From assembly GCA_965199915.1 (NCBI GenBank), contig OZ241348.1, positions 3,410,001 through 3,474,000 of the forward strand: DNA of 64,000 bases, in the 5' to 3' direction. The position numbers and the translations under genes are program-made. Of this stretch, positions 47,017-56,347 are shown one piece after another (position 1 is the stretch's first letter; each line of letters begins with the position of its first letter). The DNA is from VXYL01 sp965199915 (lineage in GTDB: Bacteria; Pseudomonadota; Gammaproteobacteria; Pseudomonadales; Azotimanducaceae). The notes under the pieces were generated by a model. That model was not told the DNA's origin. It made no database searches and saw only the letters and a program-made list of their open reading frames with translations.

Positions 47017-47877
47017 TCAACCCGCGAGCCGGGTGTCCAACCAAAAGCCGCCGCCTGCACGCCGCTTGACGTGGCCCGCCGTGGGCGTGGCGAAGTGCGT
47101 GCCTATCACCAGCAGGCCAGTGTCCGCGCAGCGTTCGAGGAGCGCTTCCCGGGTGCGGCGGGCTTGGGCTTGGTCGTAGTCCGCCGAGCTGCTCCATTCC
47201 GTGCGCGTCATTTGGCACGGATGGTGGATGCAATCGCCGGTGATGAGCGCTTCTCGACCGGCCGAAGAGATGCGCACGCTCACATGGCCCGGCGTGTGCC
47301 CCGGCGTCGGTTCCAGCCAAACCTCGTCGCAGAGACGGTGTTCCGCGGCCACGAAATCCACCAACCCGGCGTCGATGACCGGGCGCACGGAATCCGCAAG
47401 CACGGCCTCGCTCGACCCCGCGGCGTTCCAATACGCCCACTCGGTCTGGCCAAGCAGATAGCGGGCGTTGGGGAAAGTGGGCACCCACTCTCCGGCCACC
47501 AGCATGGTGTTCCAGCCCACGTGATCCACATGCAGATGGGTGCAGAGCACGGTGTCGATGCTGGCGCGGGGATAGCCGGCGGCCTCCAAGTCCGCCAAGA
47601 AGCCGGTTTGCAAACGGTGCCACGCGGGGATGTTCCGCTCCTTGTCGTTGCCGACGCAGGTGTCCACCACGATGCGGCGTTCGCCGGTGTCCACCACCAG
47701 AGCGTGAATGCTCATTGTCAGATTGCCGGCGTCGTCCATGAAGTGCGGGCGCAGCCACGTGTAGGGACGGCAGGCGTCGCGCGTCGCGTCCGGCAAGATG
47801 AAGCGCGTGCCGCCGGTGACCTCCAGCTCCACAACGCGGCTGATGCGGACGCTGCCGACCTGCCAGACTTCGTTCAT
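47017..47877 (-). CDS. MBL-fold metallo-hydrolase
   Basis: A 286-residue metallo-beta-lactamase-fold enzyme. HLHVDH at residues 114-119 is the zinc-binding box, with further ligands in PTPGHTPGHV, ALITGDCIHHP and GTHFATPTAGHV. The layout resembles quorum-quenching lactonases and related hydrolases. ATG at 47877 follows GGAGCG. It lies 57 bp after the dehalogenase gene on the same strand and may share its operon. Substrate unknown. Confidence 0.88.
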   Translation of the reverse strand: MNEVWQVGSVRISRVVELEVTGGTRFILPDATRDACRPYTWLRPHFMDDAGNLTMSIHALVVDTGERRIVVDTCVGNDKERNIPAWHRLQTGFLADLEAAGYPRASIDTVLCTHLHVDHVGWNTMLVAGEWVPTFPNARYLLGQTEWAYWNAAGSSEAVLADSVRPVIDAGLVDFVAAEHRLCDEVWLEPTPGHTPGHVSVRISSAGREALITGDCIHHPCQMTRTEWSSSADYDQAQARRTREALLERCADTGLLVIGTHFATPTAGHVKRRAGGGFWLDTRLAG

Positions 47878-47933
47878 CGCGAGCGCTCCATTGCGTTCCC
47901 CACCGCGCTTGTCCGCGCCCGGGTTGCCTGCCG

Positions 47934-49115
47934 TTACCTCAACTGCCGCAGCCAAGCCGCGACGCCGGCACCGATCGCGTCCGGCGAATCCTCCTGCACG
48001 AAGTGGGAACCGGCCACGGTGATCTCCGTTTGGTTCGGCCTCCGGCGACACGCATCGCGCATCGCGCCGGTGAGGATGGCACCCGGCTCGGCGTTCACGA
48101 ACAGCTTGGGAACGTCGCAACCGCGCAGCCACTCGGCATAGGACGCGACGATGGCGGCGACATCCGCGGGCTCGCCGGCGATGGGGATCTCGCGCGGCCA
48201 GGTGAGCGTGGGCCGGCGGCTCTCGCCGGGTTCGAGGAACGGTCGCCGGTAGGCGTTCGTCTCCGCATCGCCCAACCGCCGCAGCACCGAGCGCGGCAAC
48301 ACCTGCTCGACAAAGGCGTTGCCCTCCAATATCAGCCCTTCGCCCTGCGCCGAACGAAACGCTTGGAAGGTGGGGGCCACCGCCGCCGGCCACTCGTCCC
48401 AGCTCGGGAACGGCGCCACGATGGCTTCCATGTACGCGATGCCGCGCACCGCGTGGCGATGCCGATTCGCCCAGTCGAAGCCGAGCGCCGAACCCCAGTC
48501 GTGAACCACGAAGGTGACGTTGCCGGCCACGTCCAGCCGGTCGAGCAGCGCGTCCAGGTACTGGCGGTGTTCCACGAAGCGGTAGCTGCCGGCGCCGGAT
48601 TCCGCGAGCTTCTCCGAATCGCCCATGCCGATGAGGTCTGGCGCGATGCACCGCCCCAAGCCCTCCAAGTGCGGCAGCACGTTGCGCCACAGGTACGACG
48701 AGGTGGGATTGCCGTGCAGGAACACGATGGGGTCGCCCGCGCCGGCCTCCACATACGCCATGCGCTTGCCAAGAACGTTGGCGTAGCGCTTGGGATAGCG
48801 CTCCAGGCCAGAGACGTCCACATCCGGCCCCAAGCCCGGCAGGAACATCGCGTCCGCGCCGGGGGCGTGCTCCAAGCGGATGGGGACGATCTCCTGATAG
48901 GCCGCGGACTCCCACCAGCCACGCGCCGCCGCCAGCGTGGGAAACCGAATGATCACGTTGTGGTTGCGCGGCTCGCCGCCGTCCGCCCGCTCGCCGGCCC
49001 CAGCCGCCAGCACCCAGCCCTTGAACGGCTTGATGGTGCGCATCACGCCCCGCTCGTATTCACGGAAGGCGTCGCGATCGCGGACATCGAGGTGGGCGAC
49101 GACGTAGCTGGTCAT
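47934..49115 (-). CDS. DUF1330-haloalkane dehalogenase fusion
   Basis: 393 residues in two parts. Residues 1-95 are a DUF1330 dimeric ferredoxin-like domain (VVAHLDVRDRDAFREYE...NHNVIIRFPTLAAARGWWESAAYQ). Residues 105-393 are an alpha/beta hydrolase of the haloalkane dehalogenase HLD-II group: oxyanion HGNPTSS with Asn136, nucleophile Asp206 next to halide-binding Trp207 (HDWGSALGF), a second acid at about Glu230 and His371. It would hydrolyse carbon-halogen bonds to alcohol and halide. ATG at 49115 has GGAGC upstream. Confidence 0.88.
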   Translation of the reverse strand: MTSYVVAHLDVRDRDAFREYERGVMRTIKPFKGWVLAAGAGERADGGEPRNHNVIIRFPTLAAARGWWESAAYQEIVPIRLEHAPGADAMFLPGLGPDVDVSGLERYPKRYANVLGKRMAYVEAGAGDPIVFLHGNPTSSYLWRNVLPHLEGLGRCIAPDLIGMGDSEKLAESGAGSYRFVEHRQYLDALLDRLDVAGNVTFVVHDWGSALGFDWANRHRHAVRGIAYMEAIVAPFPSWDEWPAAVAPTFQAFRSAQGEGLILEGNAFVEQVLPRSVLRRLGDAETNAYRRPFLEPGESRRPTLTWPREIPIAGEPADVAAIVASYAEWLRGCDVPKLFVNAEPGAILTGAMRDACRRRPNQTEITVAGSHFVQEDSPDAIGAGVAAWLRQLR

Positions 49116-49195
49116 AGCGGGCTCCGGGCGTTGGGCGAAACTCGGGTGCAATAGTTCCACATGCGAACGCACTCGTCACGCGCTGCCCCGCGGAC

Positions 49196-49786
49196 TCACT
49201 CCGCGTCGTTACATGTCGAACTTCCCCCGCGGGACGAAGACCGAATCTCCTGCCCGCCATCGTCACCACGCAACAGCCGCCGAATCACATCGGGCGCGAT
49301 CATGGCCAAGACGAGCAGCAACATCGTGATGTACACCAGCAACGAACTCTGCGATCCGAACCAACTGACCAGATGATGTCCTCCGTCAGCCAGCCAGCCC
49401 GTGTTCGACTTCGCAAGGGAGCCAATCGACGCAGACAAGAGCGCCAACACTCCGACAATGAGGTTTCCCGCACCCAACACAACCTGCTGCTTTCTGTCAT
49501 CCAGACGGAGCACCTGCAAACGGAACATGTGCATGTGGAGGACGATGAACCCTAGGAAAATGAGGAAGTTGAGCGGAAGCAGGGGATCTGCCTCGTACAA
49601 CTGCTGCTTCTCCCAAAGAAAGGATGCTCGAAAGGGCACCCAGGCCGTTGCCAACGCCATCGCCGCCAAGGTTAGCCCTCCTTGCGATCGATCATTGGAT
49701 CCCGCACGCATCACCACCACGCCAAAGAGCAGGGCCATCCATGTTGTGTTGGCAATGAACCCGACATAGTAAGCCCACTCCGTATA
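49196..49786 (-). pseudogene. 3' part of a membrane protein gene split by IS1380
   Basis: C-terminal half of a membrane protein with four or five hydrophobic segments (YYVGFIANTTWMALLFGVVV, LPLNFLIFLGFIVLH, LLVYITMLLLVLAMIA). Removing the IS and one copy of the GTATA duplication joins it in frame to the 5' half at 51421-52010 (…GERSY-T-EWAYYVG…), giving about 390 residues. No family is recognised. Confidence 0.8.
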
Positions 49787-51420
49787 CCTATTGTTGCAGG
49801 TTTTTGCCGAACTATGTGGCGAGGGCGGCAAGGTATTCGGACATGACGGTTTCCGCCTTGTCGTCGCTCATGATGGAAAGGACGGGTTTTCCGGCGCGGT
49901 TGAGGAATCGGCCGGCGCGAAGCAGGAAGTCGTTGCGCATCGTTCGCAATTGGGCGAAGGCCCAGAGCGGGGAGCGTTTGGCGGTGGTGCTCCGGAGAGG
50001 CGCTCGGGTGGCCATTTGGAGTTCGCGGCCGAGGTTGTGGGCGAGCACGGCGGCGAGGGAGAAGAGCCGGTTGGCGGCTTCCTTGCGGCTGGGCGCGTAG
50101 CCGAGTCCGCATTGGGACTTGAGTTCGGCGAACGTCGCCTCCTGGGTGCCGCGGCCTTCGTGGAACAGCGCGACGGCGCGGGCGCGGACGCGCTTGTTGG
50201 TGACGACGGCCTTGAACTCGAAGCCGTGCTCGCGGGGCTCGAACAGGTCGAGTTGGAGAGGCTCCTTGCGGCGCGCCGGAACGCGGCGGCGGACGACGAC
50301 CACGCGGCGGCGGCCATCCCAGCTGGCGGGCTTCCAGCGCGGCTCGAAGAACGCCAGGCCGGGGCCGGCGCGGCGCCAGAGGCGGCGGCCCTCGACCGCC
50401 GCCTTGAGGTCGGCGAAGCGGGCGAACGGCACGGACACCGAGTAGTCGACGCCGCGCCGCTCCAGCTCGTCCAGCAGCCCGCCGTCGAAGAACGCCGAGT
50501 CCATGCGCGTCTCCAGGCGGGCGCGCGGCAGCGCGGCGCGCAGCCGCTCCATGCTTTCGCCAATGAAATCAACAGCTCCCGTGGAGTCCGCCACGTTGCC
50601 CGGCCGATGCAGCAGGTCGAGCGTTTGGCCAGTCTGCGCCACGGTGGCGAACAGCGGCCAGTAGCTGCGCTCGCCCTTCCTGCCCGGGTTGTAGCCCACC
50701 GCCGAACCTTCCGCCAGCCGCCGCGTCGCCAGCACCGTGCCGTCGAAGTCCACCGTGACCCGCCGCGGCCCCAGCGCGCGCAGCCGCTCCAGCGCCATGT
50801 CCCGCGACAGCGCCCGCACCCGGTCGGCGCCGCGCGCGTCCACGTCCGACAGCGCCCGCGACACCGTCGACACGTCCGGCAGCCGCCGCAGACCGACCGC
50901 GCGCCGCACCGCCTCGTCGTTCCGGTAGCGCGCCATGTCGCGCAGCTCGCGGCAGCCGAGCAGCAGATGCACCACCAGCAGCAGCGTCACCACGTGCGGC
51001 GCGTAGGCGCGCCGTCCCGACTCGTGCCGAAAGCAGCCGCGCAGCCGCTCCTTCAGTTGGAGGCGCGAGAACAGGCGCTGGAACACCACCAGGCCGGCGT
51101 GCGACGTGAGGCTCTGGGGCTCGAACCGGATTTCCAGCGCGCTTGCGGTTTTGCCGCTGACTTCTTTCCTGATACGATTCACTTCGGCGGTCTCCTTCGA
51201 TGTTTGTTCCACACAGCGACATCGTACCAAAGGAGACCGCTTTTTTCGTTCCCGAAAACAACAGGGCAATCGCTTCCGGGTCCCGCGGATGCCCGAAAGT
51301 CGGCCACCCGGACAACCTCACTGCCAGTGACCTTGACCGGCAACCACACCGCCCTCAAAGCCTACTAAGCAAATCACCGCATTTCTCCAACCTCGGGTGA
51401 CCTCAAACTGCAACAATAGG
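49787..51420 (-). mobile_element. IS1380-family insertion sequence
   Basis: A 1634-bp element whose ends both read CCTATTGTTGCAG on their outward strands. It is flanked by a perfect 5-bp duplication GTATA (49782-49786 and 51421-51425). It carries one transposase gene. Intact ends, intact frame and an in-frame target suggest a recent insertion. Confidence 0.95.
49812..51182 (-). CDS. IS1380-family transposase
   Basis: A 456-residue DDE transposase with IS1380 landmarks: VVTLLLVVHLLLGCRELRDM, VTVDFDGTVLATRR carrying the first catalytic Asp, RMDSAFFDGGLLDELE the second, and ATFAELKSQCGLGY the Glu. GTG at 51182 is taken as the start since AGGAGACC lies upstream and the family begins NRIRKEVS-like; the longer frame from 51269 is not favoured. 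Confidence 0.9.
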   Translation of the reverse strand: MNRIRKEVSGKTASALEIRFEPQSLTSHAGLVVFQRLFSRLQLKERLRGCFRHESGRRAYAPHVVTLLLVVHLLLGCRELRDMARYRNDEAVRRAVGLRRLPDVSTVSRALSDVDARGADRVRALSRDMALERLRALGPRRVTVDFDGTVLATRRLAEGSAVGYNPGRKGERSYWPLFATVAQTGQTLDLLHRPGNVADSTGAVDFIGESMERLRAALPRARLETRMDSAFFDGGLLDELERRGVDYSVSVPFARFADLKAAVEGRRLWRRAGPGLAFFEPRWKPASWDGRRRVVVVRRRVPARRKEPLQLDLFEPREHGFEFKAVVTNKRVRARAVALFHEGRGTQEATFAELKSQCGLGYAPSRKEAANRLFSLAAVLAHNLGRELQMATRAPLRSTTAKRSPLWAFAQLRTMRNDFLLRAGRFLNRAGKPVLSIMSDDKAETVMSEYLAALAT

Positions 51421-52010
51421 GTATAGGAGCGCTCGCCCTCGAAATACTGCAGCTCGGATAGTGGCGGCTTTGTTGCCGGTTTCCCGTTCGCTGGCGCACC
51501 TTTGCCTTGCCGGCACTCCTGCGTCTCGCAACCGCATCTCTTCGCCAAGGCGGCGAGCCCCTTGTGGATCACATCGGCACTTCCCTCGGAACGCGACGCT
51601 GTTGGAAAGTTCGTCGCGGCGGCTTTGAACGACCAGATCGCCGGCGTCGCCTTCGAGAGTTCGGCCCAGCTTGCGAAGGCCACAATCACGACGACGCTAG
51701 CTCCCAAGAACGTAATCACACGGCCGCGCCGTGGCGATGGCAAGCCGCGAATTGTGTTGACGGTGTGCGTCCAAGGTGTCGTAAGAAACACCACTGCCAG
51801 AAGCCCGAACGTGATCGGAAACACGAAGAAGTGACCGTACAGCTTGGCGTAATACCATGCCGCACGTTCGCATTCCCCCAAAGAAACACCGAACTCGCCA
51901 AGAAGCACAGCAAGCGGCAATACGCTCAATGCCCACAAGCTCCACAGCGCTACCACCGCGATAGAGCTTAGGCGATTGGAGTGAGTCTTGGTTGACTGTT
52001 TGTCATCCAT
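51421..52010 (-). pseudogene. 5' part of a membrane protein gene split by IS1380
   Basis: N-terminal half of the interrupted gene. Residues about 17-42 (AVVALWSLWALSVLPLAVLLGEF) and later segments (HFFVFPITFGLLAVVFLTT, VITFLGASVVVIVAFA) are membrane helices, followed by a polar Cys-containing loop (CGCETQECRQGKG). Translation runs into the IS end. See the 49196-49786 entry for the reconstruction. Confidence 0.8.
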
Positions 52011-52103
52011 TTCGTTTCGCCTAGTCGTCCCCTTCGCTTAGACCCTCTGGCAGCGGCACCGCCGTGAATGTATGTCGAAGCTACAGCTCACTCACACGAC
52101 GAA

Positions 52104-52604
52104 CTAGCATTTGAGCCTTTTGAGCCCCGAACAGGCGGCCTCGCACACTTCTTTTCCCACCTCTTGCTCGAATGCCGAACCTTGTTCAAGCACAACGGGC
52201 TTGTACGCCTTGTCCAATCTGAATGTGGCAATCGTTGTAGATCGCCAGATGATGGCGAACCGATAGTGCTGAACTTGCCAACCCCATTTGGGCCGGCGCA
52301 TCACTTGCAGTGCCATGTGGTCGCGTTCTTTGTTTAAGAACTCATCGGCGGCAGCAATGCCGGCGGCCACGTCGGCGCACCGGCCTTGCAGCTTGGCTGT
52401 TGCTGTTTTAACCACGTGTTCGCGGACGCCTGCGAAGTACTCGGCTTCAACGCGCGCTTTCACTTGTCGGCGAGTGTGGTCGTCAAAGAGGTCCACCGCG
52501 AGAGCAGCTACCGCTGCGGCCACGACAAGACCTCCAACGCCAAATACGATCACGTGTTTTTTTCGACTCCTCTTGCGCAAATCACGTTCTGGTACCGTGT
52601 CCAT
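52104..52604 (-). CDS. Hypothetical single-pass membrane protein
   Basis: 166 residues: a basic N-terminus (RDLRKRSRKKH), one membrane helix (VIVFGVGGLVVAAAVAALAVDLF), then a charged periplasmic part with four Cys (GRCADV, KEVCEAACSGLKRLKC). ATG at 52604 is supported by GGGGAGGAGAA. No family is recognised. It follows the repeat-rich secreted protein on the same strand by 54 bp and may be co-transcribed with it. Confidence 0.65.
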   Translation of the reverse strand: MDTVPERDLRKRSRKKHVIVFGVGGLVVAAAVAALAVDLFDDHTRRQVKARVEAEYFAGVREHVVKTATAKLQGRCADVAAGIAAADEFLNKERDHMALQVMRRPKWGWQVQHYRFAIIWRSTTIATFRLDKAYKPVVLEQGSAFEQEVGKEVCEAACSGLKRLKC

Positions 52605-52658
52605 CTCTTTTCTCCTCCCCATTGTCTGCGTTTGCTGATGACCGAATTCGGTTTCCGC

Positions 52659-54785
52659 TCAATGGGACTCGCGGTCCCGTTCCTCGCCGTCAATGTAGTA
52701 GACCCAAGTACCGGTCTTTTCGCCATTGGCGTACGAGCCGAACCAACCGTCCCGAACGCCGTTCTCGTAGCGCCCCGAACGCCCGTGCAGCATCCCGCAA
52801 TCAGGGGCCCAGCCGCAGTTCGGCTTCCGCCCGCCCGCGTCCGCACGGAACGTGTTGAACTCCCACTCGTCCCTCCCGCCGTCCCGCCGGATCACATACG
52901 CCACTCCGTCCAGCTGTCCGTCCGTGTAGTTCTCGAAATGCCCGTGCGGAACACCGTTCTCGTAGCGCCCCGAACGCCCGTGCAGCATCCCGCAATCAGG
53001 GGCCCAGCCGCAGTTCGGCTTCCGCCCGCCCGCGTCCGCACGGAACGTGTTGAACTCCCACTCGTCCCTCCCGCCGTCCCGCCGGATCACATACGCCACT
53101 CCGTCCAGCTGTCCGTCCGTGTAGTTCTCGAAATGCCCGTGCGGAACACCGTTCTCGTAGCGCCCCGAACGCCCGTGCAGCATCCCGCAATCAGGGGCCC
53201 AGCCGCAGTTCGGCTTCCGCCCGCCCGCGTCCGCACGGAACGTGTTGAACCCCCACTCGTCCCTCCCGCCGTCCCGCCGGATCACATACGCCACTCCGTC
53301 CAGCTGTCCGTCCGTGTAGTTCTCGAAATGCCCGTGCGGCCGCCCGCTCTCGTAGCGTCCGCCGGACATCTCGACGCCATTTGCCCAACACTCGACGTCT
53401 CTCACTTCACCGCCACTCACCCATACCTGCAACCCGTGTTTCTCGTCGGCGTTGTTGCGACGGTAGTTCCACCCCTCGGCGAGCCCGGCGGTGCTGGGCG
53501 GGCCTGCCACGACGGGAGCGTTGTAGCTTCCGGTTTCCATCCCGTCCGGGCCAAGCACCGTCAAATCGCGGGTGCCGACGAAAACGCACTGGTTGAGATC
53601 CGGGGAAGCGGGCACATTCGGCCCTGGTCTGGGCGGGCGCACCCACCGCCACGTCCAAGAGTCGATTGGCGCGTAGGCCATTACGGACATGCCGGCGGGG
53701 CCGTTGATCACTGTGGGTTGAATCTCCGAAAGCGGGTCGTTGAGCACGCCAACGTCCGTGCCCAGCCAGCCTTCCCGGTCGTCGGTGTCGCCACCGCCAC
53801 CGCCATCGCCGCCGTTGTCGGACTCGAAATCGGTATGCAGGGTGTAGCTGCCCGTGGCGTTACTCCCGTAGGCTGAAACGGACACGAAGTAGACGCCGGC
53901 GTCGACGTCGTGTTCGATTCTGAAGTTTCTGCCTTCGCCGCCATCGTCGTTGCCTGCCAGTTGGTTGCCCGCGGCGTCGTACAACCTGCCCAAAGTGTCG
54001 AGACTCCCCGTTGTGTAAGCCGTCAGGGTGCCCGACTCGGTTACGTCGGCAAACCTAAACCAGTCAACGTCTCCGGCCGGGTCAATCCTGCCCGATGTGC
54101 TGCCCGTCAACCCTATTCTGGTCGCGTCGCCGCGGCCGTCGCCGTGATCGTCGCCGTCATCGCCATCGCCGTCGCCGTCCCCGTCGCCATCGCCGTCCCC
54201 GTCGCCGTTGCCATCCCCATCGCCGTCCCCATCCCCGTTCCCATCGTCATCGCCATCCCCGTCGCTGTCCCCGTCGCCGTCGCCGTTCCCGTCGTTGTTG
54301 TTCCCGGCGCGGATGGCGGTCACAACGTCTCTATTCCCCTCGCGGATGGCGGTCACAACGTCGAGGATGGCGCTTCGAACGGGGGGAGGCCGGTACATCT
54401 GAACACGGGAGACAAGACACACCCTGTCGCCGTCATCGTTCACATGCTCTTTCAAGAAAACGCTCACTCGACCGCCGTGGGACTGCGCTTGAGCCAGTAA
54501 GGACAAGGCCCGTCCAACAAACCCCGAGTTGACGGCGAGGTCCGTGGACGTTCGGAGCTCGGCGAATCTGTTGCCACCGCACTTGTCGGCTATGGAAGGG
54601 TCAAAGGCCGCCGACGCGTAGGTGCCCGCAATGAAAACGTCGCTCACTTCCGCGGTGTGCCACTCCGGATCGTCGGCGACAGCCGCTGGCGCCGCAAGCA
54701 AAACGATGCCCGCAACCACCAATTGCGTTTGCAACGCGCTACTACTAAAAGACGCCGCACAGGACAAAAGACGTCTCAGCAACAT
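52659..54785 (-). CDS. Secreted protein with GD-rich, PPC and MORN-like repeats
   Basis: 708 residues. A signal peptide (about residues 1-38, ending AAPAAVA) precedes a 130-residue region of unknown fold. A 55-residue run of GDGD/GDGN units follows, then a PPC-type domain (RIDPAGDVDWFRF...VSVSAYGSNATGSYTL). The C-terminal third has MORN-like GRYENG...PHGHFENYTDGQLDGV units as three 65-residue repeats. ATG at 54785 is chosen for AGGAGATT upstream and the signal peptide. Secreted or surface location is inferred; GD runs may bind calcium. The module resembles MORN-repeat antitoxin-like proteins only in that motif. Confidence 0.75.
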   Translation of the reverse strand: MLLRRLLSCAASFSSSALQTQLVVAGIVLLAAPAAVADDPEWHTAEVSDVFIAGTYASAAFDPSIADKCGGNRFAELRTSTDLAVNSGFVGRALSLLAQAQSHGGRVSVFLKEHVNDDGDRVCLVSRVQMYRPPPVRSAILDVVTAIREGNRDVVTAIRAGNNNDGNGDGDGDSDGDGDDDGNGDGDGDGDGNGDGDGDGDGDGDGDGDDGDDHGDGRGDATRIGLTGSTSGRIDPAGDVDWFRFADVTESGTLTAYTTGSLDTLGRLYDAAGNQLAGNDDGGEGRNFRIEHDVDAGVYFVSVSAYGSNATGSYTLHTDFESDNGGDGGGGGDTDDREGWLGTDVGVLNDPLSEIQPTVINGPAGMSVMAYAPIDSWTWRWVRPPRPGPNVPASPDLNQCVFVGTRDLTVLGPDGMETGSYNAPVVAGPPSTAGLAEGWNYRRNNADEKHGLQVWVSGGEVRDVECWANGVEMSGGRYESGRPHGHFENYTDGQLDGVAYVIRRDGGRDEWGFNTFRADAGGRKPNCGWAPDCGMLHGRSGRYENGVPHGHFENYTDGQLDGVAYVIRRDGGRDEWEFNTFRADAGGRKPNCGWAPDCGMLHGRSGRYENGVPHGHFENYTDGQLDGVAYVIRRDGGRDEWEFNTFRADAGGRKPNCGWAPDCGMLHGRSGRYENGVRDGWFGSYANGEKTGTWVYYIDGEERDRESH
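52760..53370. repeat. 195-bp tandem repeats (65 codons)
   Basis: Three head-to-tail units with a 195-bp period (anchor positions 52801, 52996, 53191). The first two appear identical over the whole unit and the third differs by few bases, one of which changes WEF to WGF. They encode the MORN-like repeats of the secreted protein and look very recently amplified. Confidence 0.93.
54120..54305. repeat. GD-encoding simple-sequence tract
   Basis: A hexamer-like tract (variants of CCGTCGCCGTCC and CCATCGCCGTCC) encodes alternating Gly-Asp with occasional Asn or Ser on the minus strand. Such tracts change length by slippage in multiples of three or six, leaving the frame intact. Confidence 0.85.
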
Positions 54786-55108
54786 CACTGGAATCTCCTT
54801 AACTTGCATTGGTGGTGGCTTCTTGCCCGGCACAAGGCGCTGGGCAGGGCCGCGCAGAGCGCCTGCTAGCGGCGCAATGCGCGAGAGAAGGACAAGTCGG
54901 GCCGGTTCCCGCGGATCGGGCAACCTGCTCTCAGGCGAGAGCTGTCGCCCGTTTACGGTGCTATTTTTCTGGGGGGGGGGGGGGGCAAAAACCGTGCCAA
55001 CCTATGCCGGTCGGCGGTACGGGGCGCTGTCGCGTCTTGGTTTGGCGTCACCATGGATGCCACCCTACCGAGGCAAACCCGCAATGTCAACACCGAGCAC
55101 ACGACCGC
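54786..55108. other. Intergenic region with a 15-G tract
   Basis: This 323-bp gap holds the ribosome site of the secreted-protein gene at its left end and abuts the ISAs1 duplication at its right end. The notable feature is an uninterrupted run of 15 Gs at 54971-54985 after CTATTTTTCT. I see no confident promoter hexamers, gene or terminator in the rest. Confidence 0.6.
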
Positions 55109-56338
55109 CAGGGCAATCGCATTTGGATTAGGTGGGGCGGCACGGAGAGCGGGGATGGTGCAGAATAGGCGTCTCGATCCAAGGAGGGAGAGACGGAATG
55201 CGGGAACTTCTGTTTGTTTTTCAAGAAGTTGAGGACCCTAGGCGAGGCAACGCCAAGCGCCACGACCTGCACGAGATGCTGGTGATCGCGCTGCTGTCGA
55301 TGCTCACGGGCGGACGCACATGCGTCGAGATGGAGGACTACGGATGCGCCGCGGAGCGGTGGCTGCGGACGTTTCTGGCGCTGAGGAACGGGATTCCGAG
55401 CCACGACGCGTTCTCGCGGCTGTTCAGACTGTTGAACCCGGCGGGTCTTCAGACGGCGCTGCTGCGCCTGGCGCAGGACTGGGCGGACCGGCTCGGCGGC
55501 GTGATCGCGGTGGACGGCAAGGTGCTGCGGCGGTCGTTCGAGGACGCCTCGGAACGGTCGCCGACGCACCTTCTGCAAGCGTTCGCGGCGGAGTCGAAGC
55601 TGACGCTGGCGCAGATGGAGGTGGACGGCAAGTCGAACGAGATCCCGGCGCTGCCGAAGCTGCTGGAGCTGGTGGACGTGAGGGGGCGGACGGTGACGGC
55701 GGACGCGCTGCGCGCGCAGCGCGGGACGGCGGCGGCGATCGTGGCCAAGGGCGGCGACTACGCGCTGGCGCTGAAGGGCAACCAGGGGACGCTGCGCGCG
55801 GACGTGGAGGAGTACTTGGACAACCCGCCCGCGTCGGCGAAACTCCTGTCGCATCAACAGGTTGACAAGGGCCACGGGCGCGTCGAGAAGCGCACGGCGA
55901 CGGTCTGCCACGACGTCGACTGGCTGCAAGAGCGCCACGACTGGCCCGGTCTTTCGGCCTTCGGCAAGGTCGTCGCCGAGCGGCATCTCGCCGACGGCTC
56001 GGAGAGCGTCGACAGCCGCTACTACCTGCTCAGCGCCAAGCCCTCGGCGGAGCGCTTCGGGCGCACCGTCCGCTCCCACTGGGCGATCGAGAACGGCCTG
56101 CACTGGGTGCTCGACGTGTCGATGGACGAAGACCAGGCGCGCAACCGCAAGGGCAACTCCGCCGCCTGTCTGGCGGTGGTCCGCCGGCTGGCCCTGAACA
56201 TCGTGCGGATGCATCCCGACAAGCGGTCCATCCGCCGCAAGTTCACCCGCGCCCAGCGCGACGACAACTTCCTGCTCGACATGATCCGGCGCATCCGCAA
56301 GCGCGAGTAGGCGCGGGATTCCAAATGCGATTGCCCTG
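55109..56338 (+). mobile_element. ISAs1-family insertion sequence
   Basis: A 1230-bp element with inverted ends CAGGGCAATCGCATTTGGA, flanked by a 9-bp duplication CACGACCGC (55100-55108 and 56339-56347). A solo copy of its left end occurs at 12693-12764. It is inserted beside or into an IS110 remnant. The transposase frame is open. Confidence 0.94.
55198..56310 (+). CDS. ISAs1-family transposase
   Basis: A 370-residue transposase of the H-repeat-associated (DDE_Tnp_ISAS1) family: FQEVEDPRRG near the N-terminus, VIAVDGKVLRRSF with the first Asp, KGGDYALALKGNQGTL, and the late HWAIENGLHWVLDVSMDEDQAR with the Glu. ATG at 55198 is supported by AAGGAGGGAGAG. Regulation not evident. Confidence 0.92.
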   Translation: MRELLFVFQEVEDPRRGNAKRHDLHEMLVIALLSMLTGGRTCVEMEDYGCAAERWLRTFLALRNGIPSHDAFSRLFRLLNPAGLQTALLRLAQDWADRLGGVIAVDGKVLRRSFEDASERSPTHLLQAFAAESKLTLAQMEVDGKSNEIPALPKLLELVDVRGRTVTADALRAQRGTAAAIVAKGGDYALALKGNQGTLRADVEEYLDNPPASAKLLSHQQVDKGHGRVEKRTATVCHDVDWLQERHDWPGLSAFGKVVAERHLADGSESVDSRYYLLSAKPSAERFGRTVRSHWAIENGLHWVLDVSMDEDQARNRKGNSAACLAVVRRLALNIVRMHPDKRSIRRKFTRAQRDDNFLLDMIRRIRKRE

Positions 56339-56347
56339 CACGACCGC

